Assembly: GCA_029204225.1 (NCBI GenBank)
Contig: CM055099.1
Coordinates: 49,621,294 to 49,685,293, forward strand
DNA from: Diphasiastrum complanatum
Taxonomy: Eukaryota; Streptophyta; Lycopodiopsida; Lycopodiales; Lycopodiaceae
DNA length: 64,000 bases
Direction: 5' to 3'
Below the pieces are notes generated by a model. It saw only the letters and a program-made list of their open reading frames with translations. It searched no databases and had not been told where the DNA came from. Positions 20,902-32,193 of this stretch are shown piece by piece. A program made the position numbers and the translations under genes. How positions within the stretch are numbered: the stretch's first letter is position 1; each line of letters starts with the position of its first letter.

Positions 20902-21480
20902 CTAACCAGAATGTAGCTCAAATTGATTCTGTTGATTCTCGTTGTTACTCCAGTCGCAGAGATCGATCTCGCCTGTTCTCGCAGTTTCTTTAGTCGCTGT
21001 TAGATTGATCCTACCGGCGGCGTCTGCTCCAATCGCACCTTCAGCAAGGCCAGTATTGCAATTGATTATGTCAATCACATTCTGGTGCCAAGCCTCTGCA
21101 GGTGATCTCGGCCGGTTGGTTACCAGAGAGTCCTTTCTTTCTTGCTCCAACGTATCATAAAGAAAGAACTGCCACATGATATTTTTGCTCCACTCTCTCA
21201 ATCTTGCTAGGTTTTCTCGACATTCAGTTACGTGTTGATGGGAATCCAATTAGTTCACCAACACTTAGCAAGGTCTTGGTGATTGATGAAACATAAAGCA
21301 CATTGTCTAGATCCATTTTCAGAAGGTTCTAGATATAAAGGAATGGTTCCAGCACCATCTATTCTACACTCTTGATCACTTGCAGTAAAAGAAAAACTTT
21401 TTAGCACCGGTACAGGCGCCTGAATGATGTAATCGGAAAAACCTACTTTAATTGATAATCTGCAAAAGAATTGACAGTAA
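20902..21480 (-). pseudogene. Copia protease scrap and adjoining unknown open frame
   Basis: On the minus strand 21390-21255 reads GAGTIPLYLE and, after a frameshift, LDNVLYVSSITKTLLSVGEL. This matches the region after the protease of Ty1/copia (IPLYLxN...LxNVLYVPxLTKNLLSVG). It is followed by a 115-codon open frame (21249-20902, no ATG at its start) rich in charged residues with no recognised domain. Upstream, at 21530-21773, lies a pyrimidine-rich sequence with a possible donor and acceptor (CTTTTGCAG near 21460), which could be a 5' untranslated region of a gene. The relationship is unclear. Confidence 0.4.
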
Positions 21481-21781
21481 AGAAAATGGAAAGCAAAGGA
21501 AAGCGCAGAGGTCACAAACCTGAAGCGATGATCGAAGGCGGCCACTGCACCACCGCTTTCACACTGCAGCTGCAAAGACCATCGATCGCACAAGGAGGAG
21601 GGGGGCAAAGAAGGAGAAGGAGAAGGAGAGAGGAGCGAGCGCCGTTCGATGCTGGAGAACTCGACGGTGGATATGATAGCACGGTCACGTCCTAGAGAAT
21701 TTGGAGGTGAAATGCCTGGTCTTGGAAAGTGACCACAAACGGTCGAAAACTTTGGAGTCTGCCTATTACCCAAGACTCTAT

Positions 21782-21992
21782 TTGCATAATAATAATAATA
21801 CTCTTTATTTTTATGTAGAGTTACGCCACTAGTGGGTTATACATAACATATATAGCTTGACAACGTCATTGGGCAATGCCAAGTGAAGAGCAAGCTCCTA
21901 AGATGTCACTACACAACGGCTGGGAATCGAGCATGTGCCTTGTCGGTCGCAGTCAACCACTCTACCCAAGCACCACGTTGCGATGGAATAAT
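21782..21992 (-). mobile_element. tRNA-derived SINE
   Basis: On the minus strand the head carries A-box-like GGGTAGAGTGGTTGAC and B-box-like TGCTCGATTCCC at tRNA spacing, preceded by GGTGCTT. A body of about 120 bp without coding follows, ending in AAATAAAGAG and a (TATTAT)n tail at 21786-21798. AATAATAATA-like sequence occurs on both sides (about 21786 and 21985), a possible target duplication. Confidence 0.55.
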
Positions 21993-22390
21993 AATATTAC
22001 TCATCTAAGATAATGTTACTATATTATTTAGTTGAATGTGCAAGTTTTTGGCAGTGCTTACTGCTCCAGAAACCTGTTTATAACAAGGTATACATGCTTG
22101 TTTAAAAAACCATTAGACATTTTATGATGCCAGTTTTTGAGAAAACTTGTTAGTTCCATTCCTATGGTTTGCAGATTTTCTGGAGCACTGGTTTTTGGCC
22201 TTGCCTTTGCTAGGACCTAGCTCTATATGCACATGGTCAAGTTAGTTATAGTCAAAGTTAGAGACCACTTAGATACCACATGGGGACTCGAGAGGGAAGG
22301 TCACTCTCACAGGCAGCCAGGGAAAAGACCTTTGGTAAAGGGTGGTAGCCCAAAACGGATCACCATCTTAAGGATCTGAAATCTTTCACA
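21993..22390. other. No gene recognised; last bases are an LTR end
   Basis: Only about the final 26 bp (CTTAAGGATCTGAAATCTTTCACA) match the LTR end of copia A. The rest of the 5' LTR of copia B is missing. Confidence 0.5.
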
Positions 22391-22990
22391 TGGTATCAGA
22401 GCTTGTGTTTCAAGTTATGAAGGAGGAAATCAGATCTATCAATGATTTGGTGAAGATATCAAGTCTAGAGCATGCTAGAGAGGATTCTACACCAAAATCG
22501 GATTTTTTGCTTTTGTAGATTGGATCTTTTGTAGATCAAAACACTAAATAGGTCAATATACTTGTTCAATTCCGATTTTTGAATTCACATACTGGATTTG
22601 GCCGATTTTTGGATAATTGGTTCAGCCTAAGTGGTGGCTTATAGATTGCATATCAAATTTTCAGCATTTGCATGTAGATTTGGAATAGTCAATTTTTTGT
22701 GATTTTGTCAAAACCCTAATTTTGATTGGATCTCTAGATAGTGAGGTTGCTGGACTTCATTTGAGTGTGTTTCAATTTTAGGAAGTGGCAAAAGTCATTA
22801 GATTGAGGATAGATCATAGGTTGATCAAGATTCCATGATTCTATGTGTTGATTTGCTTGGATAAGTGCTAGAAGAGAATTTGTGAGATAGTTTCAAATCT
22901 TGGTGATTTCTTTTGAAAGCATTTGTTGTTGTTCAAAGGAGTGCTTTGTGCATTGAAGCAGGTTAAAAGAGAAGATCAGGTCATTGCTAC

Positions 22991-23874
22991 ATGGCAACCT
23001 CAATTGGAGTCATGTTGGAAGCCAATGATAGGCTTACCTCAAGTAACTATTCATTGTGGAAAGTGAGGATGGAGTCACTTCTTGAGATGAATGATGTTTT
23101 GGATATTGTTGTAGGTTTGGAGGAGAGACTAGCAACACAACAAGATCAAATGAGGCATGACAAGAGGGCCAAGAAGGCTCTACACATGATAAAGATGAAT
23201 GTTACCAATGAACTTCTCAAGGAAGTTGGTAAGTGCACATCATTTTTGGAAGCTTGGAATTCATTGAAGAATTTTTATAAATCCAAGTCTACTTCTAGAG
23301 TGTTGACTCTAAGAAGGAAAATCTTTTCTTGTTTGCAAAAGAATGAAGGGAGTCCAAGTACTTTTGTTTTGAGAATGAAAGCATTGAATGATGAGTTAGC
23401 TTGCATAGATGAAGCATTAAGGAAGGAGAGCTTATTCAAGTGATTCTCAATGGCTTGTTGAATGCTCATGCTAATATTGTTCAAAGTATTTCCATTCAAA
23501 AGACTTTGCCAAGTTTGATGGATCTTCAAGAGATCTTGATCAATGAGGAATATAGGCTTCAAGCAAGAGGTGGATCTACATCGACACTTCAAGAGGATGC
23601 TATGTTCTCAAAGGGCAAAACCAAAAGTAAGTGGTCTAAAGGACAAGACCAAGTGGATGCTTCTTCAAGTGGCAAAAACAAGGATAGATCAGAGCTCAAG
23701 TGCTTCTATTGTGGCATCAAAGAACACTTTGCAAGTGAGTGCTACAAGAAGAAGAGAGATCAAGGAGACAAGCAAGGTAATCTTACTCTTGATGAGGATG
23801 GTTTGGATGTTCAAGATGCAAATGATGATGCTTTTGTGATGTCTTCACAAGAGGGTGATCTACACGACCAATGA
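22991..23874 (+). pseudogene. Copia Gag (family A/B/F), frameshifted
   Basis: ATG at 22991 (MATSIGVMLEANDRLTSSNY) begins a UBN2-type copia Gag: SLWKVRMESLLEM, KKALHMIKMNVTNELLKEVG, LTLRRKIFSCLQ. A one-base shift near 23437 moves the reading to the frame 23440-23874, where a CCHC knuckle CFYCGIKEHFASEC (near 23701) and an acidic tail follow. After 23874 only the later half of the protease region is left (TNDGECAIKGIGRIP), because the DSG active-site block is deleted. Gag forms the virus-like particle (family knowledge). Confidence 0.85.
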
Positions 23875-24025
23875 TGGTGAGTGTGCAATCAAAGGGATTG
23901 GCAGAATTCCTATTTCTCTCTCTACAAATAGGAATGTTCATTTGGAGGATGTCTTGTTATTCCATCTATTACCAAGAATTTGCTTAGTGTGAGCCAAATG
24001 CTAAGTAAAGTCCTCAAGGTGGAGT

Positions 24026-24712
24026 TTGATGGAGATACTTGTGATCAAAAAGAAGGATGTCTTGATTGGAAAAGGTAAAAGACAAGGGAAGTTGTTCAAA
24101 CTAGATGCTTGTGTTATTGCTAACCAAGTTGGATGTGTTGCAAGGGAGAAAATTTCTATTCAAGAGGTTTGGCACAAAAGGATGGGACACCTCAACTTCA
24201 AGTCATTGGAGGTAATGGCAAGTAAGAAGGTTGTGATTGGTCTTCCAAGTTCCTTAAGTAATGTCAAGCATGTTTGTGAGTCTTGTGCTTTGTCTAAGTC
24301 ACATAGACTACCTTATACTATATCTACTTCTAGATCTACAAAGCCTTTCAACTTGTACATTTGGATATTCATGGATTTACTACAATTAGCAATAGTGGAG
24401 CTAAGATGTATGTAACATTCATTGATGATTTTAGTAGATTTTGTTGGGTTTATCTACTAAAGAGCAAGGATGAAGTGTATGATGTCTTTGTCAAGTTCAA
24501 GAATGCAAGGGAGAACCAATTTTCCACAAAGATCAAGTGCATGAGAGGTGACAATGGTGGTGAGTACATATCTAACAAGTTCAAGGCCTTTTGTGAGGAG
24601 CATGGGATCAAGAGAGAGTATACAACATCAAGGACCCCACAACAAAATGGAGTAGCTGAAAGAAATAATAGGACTCTATGTAAAAGTGCTAAAGCTATGA
24701 GGTTAAGTTTTT
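24026..24712 (+). pseudogene. Copia GAG-pre-integrase and integrase (truncated)
   Basis: GAG-pre-integrase: VWHKRMGHLNFKSLEVMA with VCESCALSKSHRLPY (HHCC zinc site). A frameshift near 24358 leads into the integrase core MDIHGFTTISNSGAKMYVTF, DDFSRFCWVYLLKSKDE, RGDNGGEYISNKFKAFC and RTPQQNGVAERNNRTL (D,D35E with Glu present). The reading ends at about 24712 in the middle of integrase. It is almost identical in text to 38200-38720 of copia A. Confidence 0.85.
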
Positions 24713-25080
24713 GGATGAGAGGAAGATGGAGTGGGTGTGATAGGGGCTGTTGTAATCTCGAAAGTGATGAACGTGGATATATGGAAGTGGCTGGATGGAT
24801 CAAAATTTCTTTGCTCATTACTGTCTTTTGAAAGCACTTTTCTCAATAGAGATTTTTCATTTGACATTTCTTGCAGCTGTTTGAATTCGTCACGGAGTTC
24901 GAGAGCCCTTCAAGCAGTTGCAAATGTATAGAGGCATGTGTGGCCTCTATTTTTTCTTTTTGGAATCTAAGACATGGCTCATAATCATTGTTGAGAAACT
25001 CTAACATCCTTGATGTTGTTGCTTCAAGCGCTAAACTATATCAGTGGTATGCTGCAGATGTCGTAGATTTGTGTGCTTCA
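24713..25080. other. No gene recognised
   Basis: Unrelated DNA following the copia B breakpoint. Short open frames only. Confidence 0.4.
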
Positions 25081-25087
25081 CGAAGTA

Positions 25088-25947
25088 CTATAGTTGATAA
25101 ATGAGAGCAAGTTCAAATTGATCCATCGGGGGGGAATGAGGACTTGAGACAAGGATGGAGGAGTGAGATGAAGCTTCAAGATGTATTATATGGTGGAACA
25201 TGAGGGAATGAATGGATAAAAAAAAAGGAATGAGATGAGTCTTGTGTGATCTTCCATATTTGTCCACTATAACCAATGCTATGTGTACAATTCTCCATGG
25301 AATCATCATTGATCGCCTTTGAGAATAGTTTTGTCATTGAGGTTGTGCACTCAGAACTTCAATCTTTGATTGATGTGAGATTTTACGTATGCCTATGGGA
25401 TTTCACACGTTGATAACTTGTACTTCTTGTGGCCTCCGTAGATGATTGAATGGATGATGTACAACAATAGTAGTACGGGCTTGAAACACGATTATGATTA
25501 TTGCTCAAAAAAGCATCGTTGTTGGCATTGGTAGGAAAACTTGTCATCTGCGTCAGTTTGCACATAGCTTTTGCCTCTGATATGACTTGAGAGCCCTTCA
25601 CTGGTACAAGCTGCCACTTTATTGATGATGTGATGGCCAGGGTGAGACAATTGGAAAAGTGTGGATATTGTATCGCTTAAGTAAAACCAACTGCTAATTG
25701 ATGATGGCAGTGGTGGTGTTGTTGCAAATATTCCATCTTGTTGGAAAGATGGATCTATTGCTCGATCATGGTTGCAGTCTGATAAGATGCTCCTTTTGTT
25801 GCCAAACTGAGCATTTGTTATTGAATTCTCTTGACTGCTCTTTGTGTCCCTATTGAAAGTTATTGAAATCATTGGTAAAGATGTAGAGATATATCCCAAT
25901 GACAATTTGTGTGATATTGCAACTGTAGAAGTAGAAAAAATTGCCAA
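25088..25947 (-). other. Unrecognised minus-strand open frames, possible exons
   Basis: Open frames at 25947-25498 (149 codons, Ser/Thr-rich) and 25601-25383 (72 codons), overlapping in different frames, with a further one at 25309-25088. The Ser/Thr/Gln-rich composition (for example SSIQSSTEATRSTSYQ) looks more like protein than chance. No domain is recognised; splicing or a frameshift would be needed to link them. Confidence 0.25.
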
Positions 25948-26035
25948 TGAAATAGCACCTATAGTGCGGCTGCAATAGAAAACTAGATTTTGGCCTTTTT
26001 AGCCACTAGAACTTGAATTAAATCATATGTACAAC

Positions 26036-26820
26036 CTATATGATTAGGGTACATGACAAGTACACTAATTTCACACATGAGAATAGGCTCCGCACATGTG
26101 TAATCATCCTATATACATGGATTTGGCCTTGACCAAGCATATTTTTTGCATTTTTCACAATATCTTCTTCTCCCGTCATATTCAAATCATTTGGAGCTTG
26201 GATGAGTGGTTCATGTTCTTCCAAAACCTCAAAATTGGGTGGTGGTTCATCGTGTACATCCAATGTTACAATATCTTATCCTTCAAACACACGTCGTTTT
26301 CTTGCATTGAGTTGGATCACATATGACCATCTTGGGTCAATTCGATTTGGATGAAATATAATCTACCAAAGAATTAAAAAAAATTAGGCTAGTATCATAA
26401 GATTGATACATAAGTAAGACATTGAGAATATTAATGACATTGGGATTGTAGAGTCTCACCTTTTCACGTCGTGACAATACTTTGAGTGTCATGAGAGTCC
26501 ATTGATATATATTTTATTGAGTCAATTTGACAAAACTTTGAGTTATCATTTTTAATCATGGCGTTGCTTCCATGATAGATGACCTTAAACCATTTTACGT
26601 CAAGTATTTGTTGTTAGTCTCGTAATTGACTTCATAAATATGTTGCAATGTGCCAACATAGTCACCCAAAATGACATTCACATCCCTCGCATTAGAACAA
26701 CTCTCTTGTTGAAAGTTGGCTTTTATACCACAATCGTATGTATGTCGCTTGTTGTCAACTCTCTCAACACGATAATGATGTCCATATGCCCACAATAATG
26801 ATGTCCATATGCCCACATGG
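26036..26820 (-). pseudogene. CACTA-type transposon remnant (DUF4216-like region)
   Basis: On the minus strand 26820-26590 reads GHHYRVERVDNKRHTYDCG and DVNVILGDYVGTLQHIYEV. This matches the start of DUF4216, found in En/Spm (CACTA) element proteins (RxxxDxxRHTQNCG...YGVLxDIxxLxY). After stops, 26340-26100 reads DPRWSYVIQLNARKRRVFEG and then an acidic stretch (LDVHDEPPPNFEVLEEHEPL), like the end of the same domain. Several stops and shifts lie between, so it is dead. The neighbouring frame 27102-26905 (ELEWDFVRGCGWK) may belong to it. Confidence 0.5.
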
Positions 26821-26905
26821 CAGTGTATGATTTATACTTAAACAATTTTTTTTTTGGGTAAATTAAAATACTATCTATATATTGAGTAGTACAAAAATAA
26901 AACTT

Positions 26906-26970
26906 CATAAAGACAATAGTACACTAACCTTCCATTCACATAAAGACAATAGTACACTAACCTTCCATCC
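26906..26970. repeat. 33-bp tandem duplication
   Basis: The unit CATAAAGACAATAGTACAC... is present at 26906-26938 and 26939-26970. On the minus strand it duplicates the peptide CEWKVSVLLSL. Confidence 0.85.
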
Positions 26971-27239
26971 ACATCCACGAACAAAATCCCATTCTAATTC
27001 GGTCACTTCTTCTCCGTTTTCAGATGCTTTTAGCATCGTATTAAAAACCCATTCACGCATGCATTTTGAAGGTAAAGGCTCCAAAGATTCGTCGTTTTCC
27101 AATGCTCTCCTCCTCCTTCAATTGATATTTCTTCTTCATTTCAATGTTATATTTCTTTCCTTTTTGGCTTTTTCATACCTTGAAATCCACTTTTCCATTT
27201 GTCCACAGTTATATAACATGAACAATCCTATTGGCTGAT

Positions 27240-27524
27240 ATTCACATTTATCCTATCCATTCATCTTGGACCCAACTTGATCCAAGGGTCCATAAAATTC
27301 ACAAGATTCATGTGAGTCCCAATTTGGACCCAATTCTAAAAAGTAATCTCTAAGTTTAAAAATGACTTTGGGCCTCTAGTTTTATTTTGATTCCAAGGCC
27401 CAAGTCAATTTTATTTTATTTATACTTAAGCTTGCGTGCTCATTGGGCCATGGGCTTACGCGCGTAGGATGCCATGCCCTCACAACACATTTTATTGGAC
27501 AATTTTATTTATTTACACTTTGTT
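27240..27524. other. No gene recognised
   Basis: GGGCC-containing, LTR-like noncoding DNA between the CACTA remnant and the copia RT scrap. Confidence 0.3.
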
Positions 27525-27650
27525 GGGAATACCCCCAACAATCTCTTGATTATTTCCCGTAATAATCAAGTCATCAACATAAAGAGCAATCAAAGCAACC
27601 ATACCATCAAAACATAAGACATACAGATTCGGATTAGAATGTGTTCTCAC
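27525..27650 (-). pseudogene. Copia reverse transcriptase fragment
   Basis: Minus strand: HSNPNLYVLCFDGMVALIAL followed by YVDDLIITGNN, the Ty1/copia RT catalytic block (YVDD). It is cut at 27651 by the family D LTR and ends at about 27525. Confidence 0.8.
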
Positions 27651-28305
27651 TGTGAAAAAAGTGGATCTTGAATGGATTCAAACTGCCAAAATACTTGGCT
27701 AAGATCTTTGCACAACAAGCTACAAAAGCTAAAAATGGCAAAGCATCCTAATGCTACCTTTGATACACATGAACTTGACAAAGCATTCAAGAGACAAAAG
27801 AAACTAGTAAAAGGTACTGATGGCAGCCAAAAACAATAGCATACCAGCCCTACAACAGCAGCCTACCACTTTTGAAAACCTCTTAAGATCATACAAAAAA
27901 GCTTGAAGACAATACACAAAGCAATGCTCTCAATGGAGGAAGAAACTGTGACAATGATCTATTGATCTCTCTCAACAATATAATAAGTTTCTCCAACTTG
28001 TTCTCCACCAATTTCAGCCTAATATAGGTGAGAGAGATGACTCTCTCTCCTCTCTCTAGAACTTAGGACCCAATTTTAGGACACCAGTAGCCTAAAATAG
28101 CCAATTTTGGCCTATATGTCCAAAAAACATGATTTTGGTTTCATTTCGAAGGTCCTGAAGTTTGGGACTTCTTTAATATGAAATATATATTAAAATAGAA
28201 GTATCTAGGCCTCTTTTACATGTGTGAAAGGTTAGATCCAAAACTATGTACAAAAATTGCCAATTCAGGCCTCAAACTAGCTAGGAAATGTTGACAATTT
28301 TCACA
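27651..28305 (-). repeat. LTR of copia family D (3' LTR, minus strand)
   Basis: 655 bp with TG...CA termini (minus strand starts TGTGAAAATTGTC). It is preceded on the minus strand by the polypurine tract GTTGAAGAGGGAG (28318-28306) and RNase H coding sequence. It is about 95% similar by eye to the solo LTR at 32436-33091. Confidence 0.85.
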
Positions 28306-28714
28306 CTCCCTCTTCAACATTGGATGCTAGTTTTAACATAGATCTTGAACACATTCCAAGATTAGATCTATGCTTATAATACAAGTCCTTTCTTAATGGT
28401 TTGGTGAAGATATCAACCACACACTCCACTGAAGAGACATGTTGAAGCTCCACCTCTTTGGCAATGACTTGATCCCTCACAAAGTGATGAGCAATCTCAA
28501 TGTGCTTGCTTCTAGCATGGAAAACTGGATTGGTTGCCAAGCTTTGGGCTGAAAGGTTGTCCGCTGACTTTTGTTGGCTTGGTACAAGGCTTCCATGTTC
28601 ATGTGACATAGCCTCTTGTGCCACAGAATATCTGTCAATTCTTGAGTTTGATTTGCTTGTTCAACTCGAGTTCAAATGTTCAAGTGATACAAATTTCCTT
28701 CTCTGTTGCCTTGT
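28306..28714 (-). pseudogene. Mosaic copia fragment: GAG-pre-integrase (type C) joined to RNase H end (type D)
   Basis: Minus-strand order: 28714-28572 reads GNREGNLYHLNI and TDILWHKRLCHMNMEALYQA, the GAG-pre-integrase of copia C type (compare 35070-34920). It then switches to NLSAQSLATNPVFHARSKHI and DIFTKPLRKDL, the RNase H C-terminus, directly before the polypurine tract and LTR of family D. Integrase and RT are missing between them. The join is inside the sequence SQQKSADNLSAQ. Confidence 0.75.
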
Positions 28715-29583
28715 AATTTTGTGTGCTGTTTCATCGTGGCTTTCAACTTTTGAGCCAACGTTTGACAAGCCACCACTAGAATGGGAGTTCCTTCAAGAAT
28801 AGCTGGTGGTGCGAAGCCGTTGAAGTCCACCAATTTGAACTCTTCCTTCATAGTGAAACGTGCGGCTTGTGCATCTGCTATGGCCTCATCCCTTTTTGCT
28901 TTGATATTATCAATGGTATTCTGCATGTTGGATACCTTCAGTTGGGGCATTTGTTGTTGTTGTTGATTATAAGTGGTGAGATTTTGGATTTGCAGCTGTT
29001 GTTGCTTGGTTTCCACTTTCAGCCTTGTTTTTTCTTTCTAAAGGCTCGCCATAGCACCGTCGTAAAATTGTCGCATGGTATATTGTCTCCCTAGGGTGCC
29101 GAATAGATTGTATTGGAGCTCATTAACCAACCATACCACTTTTTGTGCTGCAAGGGATAACTGCTCCCAAGGGCCAATGTCAGGGAGGGTGCGTGTATAG
29201 TTAGGGTATGGCATTGGGTTAAAGGGTAGAAAATCATGAACATGGCTAGATGGAGATGAATGAAAGGCAGGTGGAGGTGATTGAGGGATAATAGGTGAAA
29301 GAGGTGAGGATATACAGCGTGGCGAAGATTTGTGGAGTGGGTTAGTGGTGACGATGAGTGATGGAATTCCTGTTAGTAATTGTAAGGCGAAATTCGCTAC
29401 ATTGACTGTAGAGTCAAGTAGGGTGGATATTTGTACATGTGAGGGCTTTTGTGAAAGTGTGGAATCGATGTCCATGTTGAGAGTGAGTGACAATGTGGAG
29501 GTAGTAGTAAATGGTGGAGGTGCTAGTGGAAGTGTGAGAGCAAGTGAGGGAATTGGGGTTGTGGAAGGTGCTGGTGTGGACAG
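28715..29583 (-). pseudogene. Element E unknown ORF, 3' part
   Basis: Continuation of the ORF at 42605-43093, displaced by the insertion of copia C; the reading frame resumes across the target duplication. The N-terminal part here is Pro/Thr/Ser-rich (PLAPPPFTTTS). The middle has PWEQLSLAAQKVVWLVNELQ and GRQYTMRQFYDGAMA. A TAG at 29038-29040 (probably from CAG) interrupts the frame, then a Gln-rich coiled-coil-like stretch (QQQLQIQNL, NQQQQQMPQL) and DEAIADAQAARFTMKEEFKL. No known domain is recognised. It follows an LTR primer-binding site, so it probably is a gag-like protein of an LTR element, but this is inference. Confidence 0.4.
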
Positions 29584-30592
29584 TGTAGGAAAGGTTCTAT
29601 GAAACTGTTAGAAAGGTTATGCGAATTCTTTCTTAGAGAACGCGATTAGAGGTTGAATAAATCATAGCAATATCAGTGTTTTTAATCAGGTCTGAATCTG
29701 ATCTATGTACTAATAGAGCAGTTCTATTATGATTAAATTATGCGTGTGAAATATGGGTGTAGAAATTGAAAATATATGCATGAATGTGATAGACAATTAG
29801 ATAATCAAATAAACGACTAAAACTTTGATCAAAAAATGAATTTTTATAATTTTGAGTCTGAATCAATATACATTTTTCTTGCTGCCTTGTGGTATTTCTT
29901 TTACAAAGAGTACATAAGTGCATAAGTGCATAAGTAAATAAGTCATTATGAGTCTAAGTCTGAGCTTGAATACGAGAGTATGTTATTAGTATAAGTGCAC
30001 ATGTATTTATATTGTTACAAGATAAGTCCTTTGGTCTTTTTCCTTTTGTAACAAAATCCAAACATTTTGATGGTTGATATTCAACAACGTTTTGGTTTCT
30101 TAGAGTGAAATAAATTCTGTTTGTGAATATTTCGTGATAGTCTGTCTCTTTGTTTCAGCTTCGTGTTTTGCGAAATGTTCGCGACCCTTGTCTCTTCTCG
30201 ACATTTTCGTCATTCGCGAATCGATCGCAACAAATGACAATTCTTGAGCTTGAAGAAAACTAAAATATTTCGCGAACTGTTCGAGATAGTTTTGTGACAA
30301 GTGAGCTTGAAGAACAGTCCAGAAGATTTTGCAAATTGTTCGCAACAATTTTGCAACATCTGAGGCTTGAAGAAGAAATAGAAAAAATTTTGCGACAATA
30401 TTTCGTTCGCGAATCTTTCAAGCTTCAACAAGAAAGCCACGAGCTTTCACAAGACACTATTTCGTGAATCTTTTTGAGTTAGTCACGAATAGAAAAAGTT
30501 TCGAGTTTGCATTCATTTTTTTCTCATCCTTTGTTAAGTAAACTGCAAGCTTTGTTGGTAGAATCAAGATCTGTCTGATCAGTTGTTTTACA
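29584..30592 (-). repeat. Copia C 3' LTR
   Basis: 1009 bp. The minus strand begins TGTAAAACAACTG and ends CCTTTCCTACA. It contains many TTCGCGAA-type motifs between 30170 and 30420. Confidence 0.88.
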
Positions 30593-31185
30593 GCTCCCTC
30601 TCAAACTGACAATTGGATTAACCCCAATCTTCTTCGCTGCTTCTCGAACAAGGCTTTACTTAGTGGCTTTGTAAAGATATCAGCTGTCATTTCCTTTGTA
30701 GGTATGAAGACTATCTTCAATATCTTCTTCTCGACTAAGTCCTAAATAACATGATACTTGATAGCTATGTACTTCGTTTTCGAGTGAAATACAAGATCTT
30801 TCATAAGGTAGATTGCTGAAGTGTATCCATTAACAAGACATAAGGTTTAAAAATAGATTTATCAAATCCTTCTAACATCTGTTTGATCCAAATTAGCTCA
30901 TTTGCCATCTTAGCTGCTGCTACATATTTGGCCTCACAGGAAGATTGAGCTATTGCTGTTTGCTTCTTGCTTATCTAGAGTATGGTTGCGCCAGATGCCA
31001 GTGTACATCCTCCTGAAATGCTTTTGCTATCATTCTTCATGGATGCCCAGCTTGCGTCATTGTAAGATTTGATGTGAAATCCAACTTCCTTCGAATAACA
31101 TAGTCCATAGTCTTTCGTCTCTTGGAGATATTGCACTACTCTCTTTGCTAACTTCCAATGTAACGATCCTGAGTTCTGATTAAAT
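30593..31185 (-). pseudogene. Copia C RNase H
   Basis: Minus strand from the foldback insertion site: QNSGSLHWKLAKRVVQYLQE, IKSYNDASWASMKNDSKSIS (RNase H Asp region), then, past a stop near 30975, SKKQTAIAQSSCEAKYVAAA and ELIWIKQML. Further stops follow to the polypurine tract at 30605-30593 (TTTGAGAGGGAGC). The first strand connects with SLLYLVDNTKPDIAFIVYRL at 32200-32270, across the insertion. Confidence 0.8.
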
Positions 31186-32184
31186 GGGGTTTGGCATTTT
31201 GTGAGTAAATCATCTGCGAGTTTTGCGAGTTTAATATTTTTCAATTACGTCAAATTGATAGCACATGGCATGGTAAATTGTTTTTAGGTTTTTGAAATTT
31301 ATTTTACTTCGCTTTTGGGGGTGAAATCTATTTGCATACTGCATTATCATTTTGTTTATTTTCTTACTAGCTAAAAGATATGTTTGCAAATCATGTTGTC
31401 TACAAATTGTACATAGTATGCTATATTATTGAGAAGAAAACTTAATCACTTTAGTTTTACATTTATCAAGCTAAAACATTTTTGTCTACTGCCAAGGATT
31501 GATGTACAACCATACACTAAAACACATGATGGTATGTGGCCAAGCCTATGATAGGTATCATAAAATCAATGTTGGTAAAAACAAAAACATTGTTATTGTA
31601 TGTTCTAGATGGATGCTACAACTTAACTATTAAGCTTATGTTGAGATGATGAAATAGTAAAATATTTTTATTTTATTTTATTTTATCAAATTTGATTAAA
31701 GCAATCTATTCTACATGAAAAATGGAGCATTTTTGCTTTTTGGATCATCTCAATCCGAGCAATATTAAGAAAGTTATCTCCCTTCAAAGTTTTTTAGGCT
31801 AATTTTTTTTCTTCTTGGAGCTTGAAAGGGGTAGCACGCCAGCGTGCTACCAATTTAAGCTTTTAGTCTTTAACTCAAATTGATAGCACGCTGGCGTGCT
31901 ACCCCTTTTAAGTTCCAAAGGAAAAATGTTTTCTAGTCTAAAAAACTTTGAATTGTCATAACTTTCTTACTATTGATATGGAGATGGTCCAAAAAGCAAA
32001 AGTGCTCCATTTTTTTATGTAGAATCCATTGGTATAATCAAAGCTAGTTTTTATCTAGTATTAAATGAGTATATATAAAGCCTATATATCTGATAGCATA
32101 CCATGTGCCATGAGATTTTAGAAATCATTTGTAAATAAAACTCGCAAAACTCACAAAGTATTTACTCGCAGATTGTCAAAACCT
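31186..32184. mobile_element. Mutator-like foldback element (non-autonomous)
   Basis: 999 bp flanked by a perfect 9-bp target duplication TGATTAAAT (31177-31185 and 32185-32193). The two ends are inverted repeats (GGGGTTTGGCATTTTG against AGGTTTTGACAATCTG, then a shared GAGTAAAT and GAGTTTTGCGAG), and similarity extends inward almost to the centre, where GGTAGCACGC/GCGTGCTACC palindromes lie (about 31830-31905). No ORF is present. Nine-base duplications and long inverted repeats point to Mutator superfamily mobilisation. Confidence 0.8.
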
Positions 32185-32193
32185 TGATTAAAT

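Larger units (their letters stand above)
22391..24712 (+). mobile_element. Copia element B, truncated
   Basis: It starts at the primer-binding site TGGTATCAGAGC (22391-22402), then has a leader of about 590 bp matching that of copia A, gag, a deleted protease, GAG-pre-integrase and the first part of integrase. It breaks off after AKAMRLS at about 24712 with unrelated DNA beyond. It is the same family as A and F, judging from near-identical gag text. Confidence 0.85.

Noticed and set aside
31829-31905. GC-rich palindromes as a transcription terminator
   Set aside because: They are the centre of the foldback element; the host is a plant.
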